Positions 46,432 through 54,968 of a stretch of 64,000 nucleotides of DNA are shown here, in pieces; position 1 is the first letter of the stretch; every line of letters begins with the position of its first letter. The position numbers and the translations under genes were made by a program. This stretch comes from Roseovarius sp. SCSIO 43702 (GTDB lineage Bacteria > Pseudomonadota > Alphaproteobacteria > Rhodobacterales > Rhodobacteraceae). The DNA lies in the NCBI RefSeq assembly GCF_019599045.1, contig NZ_CP080623.1, forward strand, positions 1,262,501 through 1,326,500, read 5' to 3'. The notes beneath the pieces are model-generated. The model did no database searches and was not told the DNA's origin. It worked only from the letters and a program-made list of their open reading frames with translations.

Positions 46432-46885
46432 AGCGATCAGGATCGTCAGCGAACAGATTGAAAATGTCGAATCCAACCTCTTCCGAGATCTCGCGTGCGA
46501 CAATCGTCCTGTGGCACGTTTCGGGATCTCGCTCGAAGCAAAGGAGGCAGGTCGGTGCCGCCTGCACCGTGTCGGTGAGGTCGCGCAAAGCGTCCTGCGC
46601 TGGCTCGGTCTGCATGTGGGTACCATAGATCGACCGGAACAGATCGAACTCCCCGGCACGCGCTGCATCCCGACCTGGTTTGGGGTCTCCGAGGGAAACG
46701 AAATGGAAATACTCGATGCCCTCTTCGGCTAGGCGCGCCGCCAGCTTCTTCTTCGAGAACCCCGCCTTGCGGGAGACGGGTACCGCACGAACATCAGCCA
46801 ACTGCCGTACACCGGCCGCCTTCAGCGTTCTGACGAACCGATCAATATCGGTGCCCTCGTAGCCAACTGTGAAGAGTACGCTCAT
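46370..46885 (-). CDS. DUF488 family protein
   Basis: A 171-residue protein of the DUF488 family. Family marks in order: LFTVGYEGTDIDRF, DVRAVPVSRKAGFSKKKLAARL, YFHFVSLGDPKPGR, and CLLCFERDPETCHRTIVA with two Cys and CHR. ATG at 46885 is the start (GAGGCAG upstream). DUF488 proteins are widespread, are often found beside nucleic-acid or stress genes and have no agreed activity. It lies 56 bp after the recombinase operon's last gene and overlaps its partner by 62 bp, on the same strand as mod and res. This suggests a mobile defence cassette. Confidence 0.9.
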   Translation of the reverse strand: MSVLFTVGYEGTDIDRFVRTLKAAGVRQLADVRAVPVSRKAGFSKKKLAARLAEEGIEYFHFVSLGDPKPGRDAARAGEFDLFRSIYGTHMQTEPAQDALRDLTDTVQAAPTCLLCFERDPETCHRTIVAREISEEVGFDIFNLFADDPDRYVRNAAKLPRFHSGEGATAA

Positions 46886-46941
46886 GCCTGCCTCGTTTTT
46901 CCTACCGTAACACGGGGACTCCGGCTCGTGAATCCCTTGAT

Positions 46942-47352
46942 TCACTTGGGATTGTCGCAGTGGCCATCGGATGACAACACCTCCCTCTGCTCTGACCAGC
47001 CGGTCGGCAATGGCTTGCGCAGCATCTCGAGCGACAGGTTGCTGGGCTGACGCCCATCAAGGATCGCCTCCACCAGATCCGGGGCGAGAAACGCCAGCCG
47101 CAGTGTACGGGTCAGGTACGGCGCAGCGATGCGCTCATGTTCAGCGAGATCGGCGATGGTTGCGAAGTCGCCCGAGTCCAGCATGCGCTTCCAGCGGAAC
47201 GCCCGCGCCAGCGCCTTGACCAGCGTGTTGTCGGTCCGCCGCGATGGCGTGGCGCCCTCCGGCATCTGCATCTCCTTCTTCCCGCCGCGCTTCACGATGC
47301 GGAACGGGACATGGAGCGTCACAGTCTCCGGGATCGGCGTCGCGCGGCTCAT
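46942..47352 (-). CDS. Recombinase-associated helix-turn-helix protein
   Basis: A 136-residue basic protein. The segment FATIADLAEHERIAAPYLTR TLRLAFLAP reads as a helix-turn-helix of the KorB/ParB-like type. Proteins of this kind regularly sit downstream of serine recombinases in Rhodobacterales prophages, where they may help synapsis or control. It overlaps the recombinase gene by four bases (ATGA). The rest (VTLHVPFRIVKRGGKKEMQM) is basic and beta-rich. Confidence 0.72.
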   Translation of the reverse strand: MSRATPIPETVTLHVPFRIVKRGGKKEMQMPEGATPSRRTDNTLVKALARAFRWKRMLDSGDFATIADLAEHERIAAPYLTRTLRLAFLAPDLVEAILDGRQPSNLSLEMLRKPLPTGWSEQREVLSSDGHCDNPK

Positions 47353-48659
47353 GCAGCAGCGCCCATGTCACCGGCCAGCATCTCGCGTGCGAGGCCCGCG
47401 AGGCCGTCCACGCGCAGCCGGACGTTCAGTCCATCCGTGCCGATGTCGACGCGCTCGACCAGCAGCGTCACGATACGCGCCTGCTCGGCAGGGAAGAGTT
47501 CGTCCCACAGCGGATCGAGCCGCTGCAGGGCCGTGCGCGCATCGGCCTCGGTGATATCGTCGGCATGGGCGCGTGCCGCCTTCCACGTCCCCGCGACGAC
47601 TTCGGGCTGGCGGAAGACGGCACGCAGCTGGTCGATCACGGCGCCCTCGATCTCGCCCGCAGGCACGCGGCCGACCGGACACGACCCGGCGCCATGCTTC
47701 AGCACGGTCTGGCTGACGTAGTAGCGGTAGAGCTTGTCGCCCTTTCGGGTGTGGGTCGGCGAGAAGGCGGCGCCATCGGGACCGAACAGCAGTCCCTTCA
47801 GCAGCGCGGGTGTCTCGGCGCGGGTGTGCGCGGCGCGCTTGCGGGGGCTTTCCTGCAGGATGGCGTGAACGCGGTCCCAAGTCTCGCGGTCGATGATGGC
47901 GTCGTGCTCGCCGGGGTAGCACTCGCCCTTGTGGACTGCCTCGCCGATATAGGCGCGGTTGTTGAGCATCCGGTACAGATACTTCTTGTCGATCCGGTTG
48001 CCGCGCGGCGTGCGGATGCCGCGCTTCGCGACCTCGCGTGCCAGTTCTGTCCCGGATCCGATCTCGAGGAAGCGGGCGAAGATCCAGCGGACATGAGCGG
48101 CGTTGCCTTCGTCGACCACCAGCTTCCGGTTCTCGACCCGGTAGCCGTAGGGCGGCACCCCGCCCATCCACATGCCCTTCCTGCGGCTGGCGGCGACCTT
48201 GTCGCGGATGCGCTCGGCGGTCACCTCGCGCTCGAACTGGGCGAAGGACAGCAGGATGTTCAGCGTCAGCCGGCCCATCGACGTGGTCGTGTTGAAGCTC
48301 TGCGTCACCGAGACGAAGGTCACGCCGTTCCGGTCGAACACCTCGACCAGCTTGGCGAAGTCGGCGAGCGAGCGGCTGAGGCGGTCGATCTTGTAGACCA
48401 CCACCACATCGACCAGCCCGTCCTCGATGTCCTCCAGCAGCCGTTGCAGGCCGGGCCGGTCGAGCGTGCCGCCCGAGATGCCGCCGTCGTCGTACTGATC
48501 GCGGACGAGCACCCAGCCCTCGGAGCGCTGGCTGGCGATGTAGGCCCCGCAGGCCTCCCGCTGGGCGTGGAGCGAGTTGAACTCCTGCTCAAGCCCTTCC
48601 TCGGAAGACTTGCGCGTGTAGATCGCGCAGCGCTGCTTGCGTACGATGGGCTTGGTCAT
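47349..48659 (-). CDS. Serine recombinase (phage-type integrase)
   Basis: A 436-residue recombinase. The resolvase domain is CAIYTRKSSEEGLEQEFNSL with the nucleophile Ser in RKSSEEG, then DGGISGGTLDRPGLQRLL and DRLSRSLADFAKL, and SFAQFEREVTAERIRDK. A recombinase domain follows (MLNNRAYIGEAVHKGE). It lacks the long zinc-ribbon coiled-coil of the 11.4-kb enzyme, except a short region near LKGLLFGPDG. ATG at 48659 overlaps the DUF2924 stop by four bases. Together with the DUF2924 gene and the next small gene it forms the integration module of a phage-like element. Confidence 0.93.
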   Translation of the reverse strand: MTKPIVRKQRCAIYTRKSSEEGLEQEFNSLHAQREACGAYIASQRSEGWVLVRDQYDDGGISGGTLDRPGLQRLLEDIEDGLVDVVVVYKIDRLSRSLADFAKLVEVFDRNGVTFVSVTQSFNTTTSMGRLTLNILLSFAQFEREVTAERIRDKVAASRRKGMWMGGVPPYGYRVENRKLVVDEGNAAHVRWIFARFLEIGSGTELAREVAKRGIRTPRGNRIDKKYLYRMLNNRAYIGEAVHKGECYPGEHDAIIDRETWDRVHAILQESPRKRAAHTRAETPALLKGLLFGPDGAAFSPTHTRKGDKLYRYYVSQTVLKHGAGSCPVGRVPAGEIEGAVIDQLRAVFRQPEVVAGTWKAARAHADDITEADARTALQRLDPLWDELFPAEQARIVTLLVERVDIGTDGLNVRLRVDGLAGLAREMLAGDMGAAA

Positions 48660-49108
48660 GTCCGCGCCCTCCGGTTCTTCAGCCCGAAGAACACCCAGCC
48701 ATTCCAGCGTGTGCCGGTGATGGCGCGGGCGATGGCCGAGAGCGACTTGTAAGGCCGCCCCTGCCACTCGAAGCCGTCCGCGGTGACGGTGACGACGTGC
48801 TCGACGCCGTGCCACTCGCGGATCAGCCGAGTGCCGGCGATGGGCATTGTGTCGGCGCGGAGGCGGCTGTTCTTGCGATCGCCGCCGTCGAGTTCCTCGC
48901 CCAGCCGTTCCAGCCGCCGGATCGTCTCCGGCTTCAGCCCGCCATAGGCCAGTTCCTGGATGCGGTACGCCAGCCGGGATTCGAGGTAGCGTCGGTTGAA
49001 CGGGGGCGGCTCGCTGTCGAACAGGTCGCGCCACTGCTGTTTCAGGTCGGGCGTCGGCGTGGTCTTCAGCGCGGCGAGGCGCGCGGGGATGGGATCGTGA
49101 TTGGTCAT
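48656..49108 (-). CDS. DUF2924 domain protein
   Basis: A 150-residue protein typical of phage-type integration modules. The opening ARLAALKTTPTPDLKQQWRD, then PPPFNRRYLESRLAYRIQEL, and later GTRLIREWHGVEHVVTVTAD and KSLSAIARAITGTRWNGWVF are the family's pattern. Function unknown, possibly DNA binding during integration. ATG at 49108 overlaps the upstream stop by four bases and its own stop overlaps the recombinase start. Confidence 0.9.
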   Translation of the reverse strand: MTNHDPIPARLAALKTTPTPDLKQQWRDLFDSEPPPFNRRYLESRLAYRIQELAYGGLKPETIRRLERLGEELDGGDRKNSRLRADTMPIAGTRLIREWHGVEHVVTVTADGFEWQGRPYKSLSAIARAITGTRWNGWVFFGLKNRRART

Positions 49109-49308
49109 GCGGTTCTCCGGTGAGTTGGAGTTGCATGACGGCATTGGTCGGCCGGAGAGTGTAGGCGAATTTCTCCAGTACCGTCAGAAGGTTCACCCCG
49201 TTCCCGCAGCCGTAACCGGACCAGCCCGAGCGCCAGAAGACCGCACAGTTCGGCGCGGCGTTCGGCGGGGGTCATCTGGTCGGGCGGCAGGGGATTCGGG
49301 CGTTTCAT
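49105..49308 (-). CDS. Small conserved protein heading the recombinase operon
   Basis: A 67-residue protein, MKRPNPLPPDQMTPAERRAE at its start, ending HATPTHRRTA. I recognise this type as the first gene of recombinase-DUF2924 operons in Rhodobacterales. It has a short helical middle (LCGLLALGLVRLRLRE). It overlaps DUF2924 by four bases. The promoter is in the 280-bp gap shared with the divergent gene at 49591. Confidence 0.8.
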   Translation of the reverse strand: MKRPNPLPPDQMTPAERRAELCGLLALGLVRLRLRERGEPSDGTGEIRLHSPADQCRHATPTHRRTA

Positions 49309-49590
49309 GAAGGGCTAGTCCGTGAGGTCTCGCCCTTCTCCTACTCACCGCATTCGCGAACCGTCCCACGGGGCCCGGACAGGCACGGGCGGAGCTGCCA
49401 TGGACTCGACTCCCGGTTGTCTGGTCGGGTAGAACATAATCGGAACACACGTCGCGTTCGCGCGATGAATCGGTAGCATCGCTTCGGCCGATTTCGGCAG
49501 CGCATCATTTCGCGCAAAATGAAGCGGGTAGCCGGAACGCGGTCGGGTTTTCGCCTGTCCGCGAGAGTTTCAGGGCCGAAAGGAGATCAT

Positions 49591-50829
49591 ATGCCGAAGA
49601 GGATCAGAAATTTCGTCGATCGCGCTTTTTCGAGAACCGTGGATATCGAATTGCTCCACCGTCTGCTGAGTCCCTATCTCGGGCAGATCGATTTCGATTG
49701 GGATGACCTTCCCGAAGATGACAAGAAACGGCGCGAGGCGATCTTCAATCTCTTCGCGAGAGCGGACACGCGGTTTCCGGCCAAGTTGCAGTTCGCCCTC
49801 TACAACATCTCCACACTGTCAACGGACGCCGGCGCCAGGATCATCCAGGAGATCGCCACGGAGGCCGGCGTCGACGTCCTTGCGCCCCATCGTGTCGAAG
49901 GCGGCGACGACGACCTGCGGTTCACCCCTCGCTTCATTGCGCTGGTTACTTGGCTGGATCACGGGGCCATCTTCGACCGGGCGCTCAGCGCCGCGGCGTT
50001 CCTCGCGCATTCCTCCAAGCTCGAGCGCGATGCCGACCGTGAGGATGTGGAGCCGCGGCATCACGAGGCCGGTGTCCAGAGCGACTTCACAGAGGCGGTG
50101 CGGCGGCATTTCGCGAGCCGCTATAACGGCCACTATTGCGACGTGCGGTGGTTCGAGGAGGAAGATCTGCTGCGCGTCCTGATCCTGCACGGCTCCAAAC
50201 CGGAGACGAAGAACGTCGACCAGGAGGGAACCGAGGACACGCTGAAGTTCCGCGAAATCGTCCAGTCTACCATCGAGTATGATCCCCGACAGGGCTCCAT
50301 CGCCGTCGGCTCGAAATCGGCCGCCGATGCCAAGAAGCTGGTCAAGCTGTTCGGAGAGCACGTCCTGGGAGACAAGGACATCTTCGAGGCTTCGGCGAAG
50401 GAGCAACTCTACACGCTCGAACCGCTGCAGAAGCTGGGCGCAGCGTTCAAGTTTCATTTCGACCCCGATGGCGACATCACGCATGTCGCCTTGCGCGAGG
50501 TGCGCGTCGACGAAGCCCAGATCACGACGACAGGGCGTCTGCGCCGCTCTCCGTGGTTCCTGACGCTTGGCGATTCCCAGAACGCCCTCAAGCGTTTGAG
50601 GGACGTCGCATCGGACCTCGACATCGCCGACCTGCGGATCGTGCATGCCAAGATCGATGTCACCATCGAGATGGACGACGCGGAGGTGGTGGTTCCTGTC
50701 ACCATCCGGCCACCGCGCACCGTAAGCATGCGTGACCATTCCCACGAACGGCTCATTCTCGAGATGCTGGAAGACAATGACATTCGCAAACGCCGCAGAA
50801 CTGGTCAGGCTGCTGCTGCAGCAGAGTGA
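49591..50829 (+). CDS. Uncharacterised protein, first of an unknown two-gene unit
   Basis: A 412-residue soluble acidic protein with AAAGGAGAT at good spacing before ATG 49591. No family recognised. Segments include FVDRAFSRTVDIELLHRLLS, LGQIDFDWDDLPEDD, and a C-terminal basic tail (IRKRRRTGQAAAAAE). The beta-rich part near residues 195-300 (GHYCDVRWFEEEDLLRVLIL, GSIAVGSKSAADAKKL) might be a ligand- or nucleic-acid-binding module. It diverges from the recombinase operon and overlaps the next gene by 53 bases, so it is likely cargo on the same element. Role unknown; a defence or control function is only a guess. Confidence 0.7.
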   Translation: MPKRIRNFVDRAFSRTVDIELLHRLLSPYLGQIDFDWDDLPEDDKKRREAIFNLFARADTRFPAKLQFALYNISTLSTDAGARIIQEIATEAGVDVLAPHRVEGGDDDLRFTPRFIALVTWLDHGAIFDRALSAAAFLAHSSKLERDADREDVEPRHHEAGVQSDFTEAVRRHFASRYNGHYCDVRWFEEEDLLRVLILHGSKPETKNVDQEGTEDTLKFREIVQSTIEYDPRQGSIAVGSKSAADAKKLVKLFGEHVLGDKDIFEASAKEQLYTLEPLQKLGAAFKFHFDPDGDITHVALREVRVDEAQITTTGRLRRSPWFLTLGDSQNALKRLRDVASDLDIADLRIVHAKIDVTIEMDDAEVVVPVTIRPPRTVSMRDHSHERLILEMLEDNDIRKRRRTGQAAAAAE

Positions 50830-51772
50830 TCGTCATCCGATCGGTGCCATCGGCGCTGCCGACCTGAAGCTCTACGAGCCCGGTTTCGTCCGTTCGCTTC
50901 GCAACCGCGGGATCCTCGTGGAGCGGGAGGACCTGCGCGACGACGGCGCTGCGATCTTCCAGGTCGTCGACGATAGACTGCTCGTCGTCGATCCGGAGAC
51001 AGGCGAATGCGAGCGCTACGAAGATGCGCTGGATGTCCAGACCTTGGACATCGACATCGCCGCGCTCTGCCGCGCGATCCGCGAGCAGTCGGGGCTCGGC
51101 GGGCCCGGCCCCACGGCGCTCTCGATACGGGTCTGGCGACTCGGCAGGCACGAGGGCCACAATCGCGCTGCAGAGGTCTGCCTCGTGCGGCGGCTGCGGG
51201 AGGACACTGCGCAGGAGATCGTGGATCACGTGCGCGGCGCCATCGAAAGTGAAGCCTCCGTCGCCCTCATCAGTCTCGGCAGTTGCGATCTGCCCACGGC
51301 AGTCGCCCGTCAGCTCGAGCCTCTGCGCATGACGGTGGCCCGTGCCGAGGACCTGCTTCGCGACGAACCAGATATTCCCTTCGCGCTCGATCTCGGGCGG
51401 ATACGCGTGCCCACGGGACAGCACGCGCCGGACGCCCGTCTCCAGATCGATCGTATCGGTCGCCGTGTGGTCTTCGAGGGCATCGAGCTCGACGTCGAAC
51501 CGCGGGACTTCGATGCGTTCGTCTTGCTCGCGGAGGAGGCCGTGGCTGCTGGCGGCTGGGTGCCAAAGGACAGCCTCGCGGCCACACTGCAGGCCAGCAC
51601 GGGACGAGAGAGCAATCCCGAACAGGTCGACCGCTGCATGAACCGGCTACGCGATGCCTTCCGAAGGAACACGCGTCTGACCGCGGTTCCGGACAACGGG
51701 TTCATCGAGCGGAAGTCCAAGGTCGGCGCTCGTCTCACCCTCGCGCCGTCAGAGATCGCGTTCATAGCGTAG
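50777..51772 (+). CDS. Uncharacterised protein with C-terminal winged-helix-like domain, partner of the 49.6-kb gene
   Basis: A 331-residue protein. The last 100 residues (LDVEPRDFDAFVLLAEEAVA, then WVPKDSLAATL, VDRCMNRLRDAFRRN and FIERKSKVGARLTLAP) are laid out like the DNA-binding winged helix of OmpR-type response regulators. The N-terminal 220 residues match nothing I know and lack a receiver-type Asp. ATG at 50777 gives a 53-base overlap with the gene before, so the products are coupled. This could be a sensor-regulator with its partner. An in-frame codon at 50732 is an alternative. Confidence 0.68.
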   Translation: MTFANAAELVRLLLQQSDRHPIGAIGAADLKLYEPGFVRSLRNRGILVEREDLRDDGAAIFQVVDDRLLVVDPETGECERYEDALDVQTLDIDIAALCRAIREQSGLGGPGPTALSIRVWRLGRHEGHNRAAEVCLVRRLREDTAQEIVDHVRGAIESEASVALISLGSCDLPTAVARQLEPLRMTVARAEDLLRDEPDIPFALDLGRIRVPTGQHAPDARLQIDRIGRRVVFEGIELDVEPRDFDAFVLLAEEAVAAGGWVPKDSLAATLQASTGRESNPEQVDRCMNRLRDAFRRNTRLTAVPDNGFIERKSKVGARLTLAPSEIAFIA

Positions 51773-51889
51773 ACCCGTTCTCCGGCACCGGGAGGTTTTC
51801 GGGAGGTTTTCAGGAGAAGTCCGAGAGATAAACGATTTCAGCATGTTGCACGGTCGGGTCGTGAACGGAAACGACCAGGATCGAACGAC

Positions 51890-52483
51890 ATGCACCCACC
51901 GATTTCCCCCTCCGACCTTGCCACGCTGATCGACGAGACAGACGTCGCGGCGCGGCGTCTGCACCGCAAGCTGGCGCTCCCCGTCGCCGATCTCGACGAT
52001 CTCCGCCAGGACCTCCTGATCGATCTGATCTGCCGGCTGTCGGGCTTCGACAAGCGCCGCGGCACCATCGGCGCCTTCGCCAACATCGTGCTGCGCAACC
52101 AGTGCTCGCGCATCGCGATCCGGCACCACCGGCAGCGCCGGGCGCAGGGCGGCACGATGCTCTCCCTCGACGCCCCGGCGGCTGGCTCGGTCGAATCGCT
52201 GGGCTGCCTGCTGACGGAATCGGACGGGCTGGCCGCTTGGCACGGCCAGGACCGCAACACTCAGGCGGACATCCAGACCCGCGAAGCCGTGCAGTCCGCA
52301 CTGGCGCGGTTGCCCGAGGCCGACCGCCGGTTCTGCTGCGCGCTGGCCCATCGGTCAGTGACGGCGCTGGCCGCCGAGGGCTTTGGCAGCCGCTCGGCGC
52401 TCTACCGGCGCCTCGCCGATCTCCGTCACGTCCTCACCGCCTACGGGCTCGGTCCCTCCTGGGACGATCTCGCTGCGGCGTGA
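51890..52483 (+). CDS. Sigma-70-like RNA polymerase factor of the phage module
   Basis: A 197-residue protein with the two-part shape of a short sigma factor. Region 2-like sequence is LDDLRQDLLIDLICRLSGFD and NIVLRNQCSRIAIRHHRQRR; region 4-like is ALARLPEADRRFCCALAHRS and SRSALYRRLADLRHVL. Such factors are common at the start of early operons in Rhodobacterales prophages and would drive phage genes. It starts at ATG 51890, after a 117-bp gap that holds a tandem duplicate of GGGAGGTTTTC (51790-51811). Confidence 0.75.
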   Translation: MHPPISPSDLATLIDETDVAARRLHRKLALPVADLDDLRQDLLIDLICRLSGFDKRRGTIGAFANIVLRNQCSRIAIRHHRQRRAQGGTMLSLDAPAAGSVESLGCLLTESDGLAAWHGQDRNTQADIQTREAVQSALARLPEADRRFCCALAHRSVTALAAEGFGSRSALYRRLADLRHVLTAYGLGPSWDDLAAA

Positions 52484-52505
52484 GTAGAGGCGAAAGGAGG
52501 AGATC

Positions 52506-52856
52506 ATGTTCATGGGCAACACCCCCTTCATCACCGTCCGCGCCAGCCGCGCGCTGACCGAGATCGAGTTCTGCGCGTGGGTGGCGCAGGCCGCGCCCGG
52601 CGACCGGCTCGAATACCATCGCGGTTTTCTCGTGCTCGACATCTTCCCGATGCTCGGCCGCCTCGCGGACCGCGAGCGGGAGGAGTTGTCGCGGCTCGGG
52701 TCGCGCGCCTTCTGGGCCGCCGAGCAGGGCCTCGTCCACCTCGTTCAGGAGCGCGTGGGCCCCGACCGCTTCGCCTACATCGCCGTCGCGCGCCCGAAGC
52801 CCAAGCACGCCGCCGCCTCGCTGTCGGCGCTGCTGCTCAAGGAGCAGGCGGCGTGA
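52506..52856 (+). CDS. Conserved phage-type hypothetical protein
   Basis: A 116-residue protein with AAAGGAGGAGATC before ATG 52506 (optimal spacing). Segments include FCAWVAQAAPGDRLEYHRGF and RPKPKHAAASLSALLL. I recognise it as a small gene that follows the sigma-like factor in phage early regions, function unknown. Its stop overlaps the next start (GTGA). Confidence 0.7.
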   Translation: MFMGNTPFITVRASRALTEIEFCAWVAQAAPGDRLEYHRGFLVLDIFPMLGRLADREREELSRLGSRAFWAAEQGLVHLVQERVGPDRFAYIAVARPKPKHAAASLSALLLKEQAA

Positions 52857-53389
52857 CTTCCCGCATCCAGACCCCATTCGCCGATCACGGAGACCCGTTC
52901 ATGCCCTGGCCGAACAACAGCCCCACGCCCGACGATCTGCCGGGCATCCATGATGCCGAACTCGCGCAGTTTCCCGTTGAACTGCTCGCCATCCTTCAGC
53001 GCGAGACCGAGGAGACGCTGAAGCGCGCCAAGGCGGCCAAGGCCCGGCTCGATGCCGCGCTGACCGTCCGCTACGCCACCCGCGCCGCGGAGGAACGGCA
53101 GGCTCGGTCCAAGGATACCGGCACGGTCCGCTTCGACGACGGCGATTTCACCGTGGTGGCCGATCTGCCGAAGCGGGTGGATTGGGACCAGCAGTGCCTC
53201 GGCGAGATCGTCGAGCGCATCCGCAGCTCCGGCGACGACCCTGCGCAGTATGTCGACATCGCCATCAAGGTGCCGGAGCGCAAATACGCCGCCTGGCCCG
53301 ACAACATCCGGGCGGTGTTCGAGCCCGCGCGCACCGTGCGCACCGGCGCGCTGAAGGTGGAGCTTCTGCCGCAGGGAGGCGCGGCATGA
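52853..53389 (+). CDS. Phage-type hypothetical protein
   Basis: A 178-residue protein if GTG 52853 (GTGA overlap) is the start; ATG 52901 gives 162 residues and starts MPWPNNSPTPDDLPGIHD. A helical segment AILQRETEETLKRAKAAKAR is followed by a beta-rich part with PKRVDWDQQCLGEIVERI. Unknown family; likely part of the replication complex, since it overlaps the RecA-like gene by four bases. Confidence 0.65.
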   Translation: MTSRIQTPFADHGDPFMPWPNNSPTPDDLPGIHDAELAQFPVELLAILQRETEETLKRAKAAKARLDAALTVRYATRAAEERQARSKDTGTVRFDDGDFTVVADLPKRVDWDQQCLGEIVERIRSSGDDPAQYVDIAIKVPERKYAAWPDNIRAVFEPARTVRTGALKVELLPQGGAA

Positions 53390-54234
53390 GCCTCCGGATC
53401 GTCACCGCCGACGAGCGGCTGCGCGAGGCGCAGGGCAAGACCACCATGGCGCTGTTCGGCCCGAGCGGCGCCGGCAAGACCACGCTCCTGAAGACGCTGC
53501 CGGCCGAGGAAACCGTCTGCCTCGATCTCGAGGCCGGGCTGAAGTCGGTGCAGGACTGGCGCGGCGACAGCCTGCCGATCCGTCGCTTCGCCGACGCCGT
53601 GGACATCGCCTGCCTGATCGGCGGCGCGAACCCGGCGGCCCAGCCCGACGAGCATTTCTCGGAGGCGCACCACGCGCATCTGCGCGGACAGCACCCGGAA
53701 CTCGCCGCGCGGCTCGACGCCAAGCGTATCGTGTTCGTCGACAGCATCACCGACCTGACGCGGCAGGCCATGGCTTGGGCCAAGACCCGGCCGGAGGCGA
53801 TGTCGGAGCGCACCGGCAAGCCGGACACCCGCGGCGCCTACGGGCTGCTCGCTCGCGAGGTGATCGGGCTCCTGAAGCACCTCCAGCACGCGCCGGGCCG
53901 CACGGTGATCTTCGTCGGCATCCTCGAGCGGATCACCGACGAGATGAACCGGACGATCTGGCAGCCGCAGATGGAGGGCGGCAAGGCCGCGCGCGAGCTG
54001 CCCGGCATCGTCGATCAGGTGATGACCCTCGGCCTCTTCAGCCCCGAGACCGGCCCCGATGGCGCGGCCGCCTGGCGGCACGACCCCGAGAAGGGCGAGA
54101 CACGCCGCCTCGTCTGCCGCTCCGGCAATCCCTGGGGCCTGCCCGCGAAGGATCGCTCCGGGCGCCTCGACCTGACCGAGCCGGCCGATCTCGGCGCTCT
54201 CCTCTCCAAGATCAACCACGCATCGAAAGGATGA
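53386..54234 (+). CDS. RecA/Sak4-like ATPase of the phage recombination module
   Basis: A 282-residue P-loop ATPase. Walker A is FGPSGAGKTTLLKTL near residue 24, Walker B is KRIVFVDSITDL near 121. The compact RecA-like core and context fit Sak4/AAA-type single-strand annealing proteins of phages, which pair homologous DNA. It overlaps genes on both sides by four bases, ahead of a DUF669-like ssDNA-binding candidate and a Cas4-like nuclease, the usual trio. Confidence 0.82.
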   Translation: MSLRIVTADERLREAQGKTTMALFGPSGAGKTTLLKTLPAEETVCLDLEAGLKSVQDWRGDSLPIRRFADAVDIACLIGGANPAAQPDEHFSEAHHAHLRGQHPELAARLDAKRIVFVDSITDLTRQAMAWAKTRPEAMSERTGKPDTRGAYGLLAREVIGLLKHLQHAPGRTVIFVGILERITDEMNRTIWQPQMEGGKAARELPGIVDQVMTLGLFSPETGPDGAAAWRHDPEKGETRRLVCRSGNPWGLPAKDRSGRLDLTEPADLGALLSKINHASKG

Positions 54235-54968
54235 ACGAGATGACCTTCGACATGAACGATGTGGCGCCGCAGCAGTCCGGCGACCTGATCCCCGACGGCA
54301 CCTTCGCCAAGGTGACGATGTCCATCCGCAAGGGCGGCACGGACGGGGCGAGCGAGGTGGATCGCGGGCTCCTGAAGCCCTCGAACCAGCCCGGCAGCGA
54401 CGTGCTGATGCTCGACGCCGAGTTCACCGTGGCCGAGGGGGCCCATGCCCGGCGCAAGTTCTGGCAGAACTTCACCGTACAGGGCGGCAAGCTCGACGAA
54501 CAGGGCCAGTCGATCGGCTGGAAGATCTCGAAGTCGACCTTCCGCGCGATGATCGACAGCGCGCTGGGGCTCAATCCCGAGGACATGAGCGAGGCGGCCA
54601 AGGCCAAGCGCGTGCTGCGCGGGCTCGCCGATCTCGACGGCATCACCTTCGTCGCGAAGATCCAGATCGAGCCGAACCGCAACCCCGCCTACAAGGACGC
54701 CAACAAGCTCGACCATGTCGTGCTGCCCACCGCGCCCGAGTGGCAGAAGGTGATGGCCGGCGAAACGGTGCCGGCGCAGCCCTCGAACAAGCCCCGACCG
54801 GCCGCCGCGCCCGCGCAGTCCGCAGCCCCCGTCTGGGGCCAGTCGCAGCCCGCCGCGGCGCCGGCCGCGCCCGCGTGGTCGTCGCCGGCCTCCCAGCCCG
54901 CCGCCCAACCTGCCGCCGAGCCCGCCGCGCCCAAGGCCGCGGGCGGTCCGGCCTGGCTCAACCCGTGA
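54231..54968 (+). CDS. DUF669-like phage protein, probable single-strand DNA-binding partner
   Basis: A 245-residue protein. The N-terminal 170 residues (SGDLIPDGTFAKVTMSIRKG, then RRKFWQNFTVQGGKL and SKSTFRAMIDSALGLNP) are the DUF669 pattern of phage proteins thought to bind ssDNA. The last 70 residues are an Ala/Pro/Gln linker (KPRPAAAPAQSAAPVWGQ) ending PAWLNP, a tip like those of SSB proteins. ATGA overlap with the RecA-like gene and GTGA overlap with the next gene. Confidence 0.8.
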   Translation: MNEMTFDMNDVAPQQSGDLIPDGTFAKVTMSIRKGGTDGASEVDRGLLKPSNQPGSDVLMLDAEFTVAEGAHARRKFWQNFTVQGGKLDEQGQSIGWKISKSTFRAMIDSALGLNPEDMSEAAKAKRVLRGLADLDGITFVAKIQIEPNRNPAYKDANKLDHVVLPTAPEWQKVMAGETVPAQPSNKPRPAAAPAQSAAPVWGQSQPAAAPAAPAWSSPASQPAAQPAAEPAAPKAAGGPAWLNP

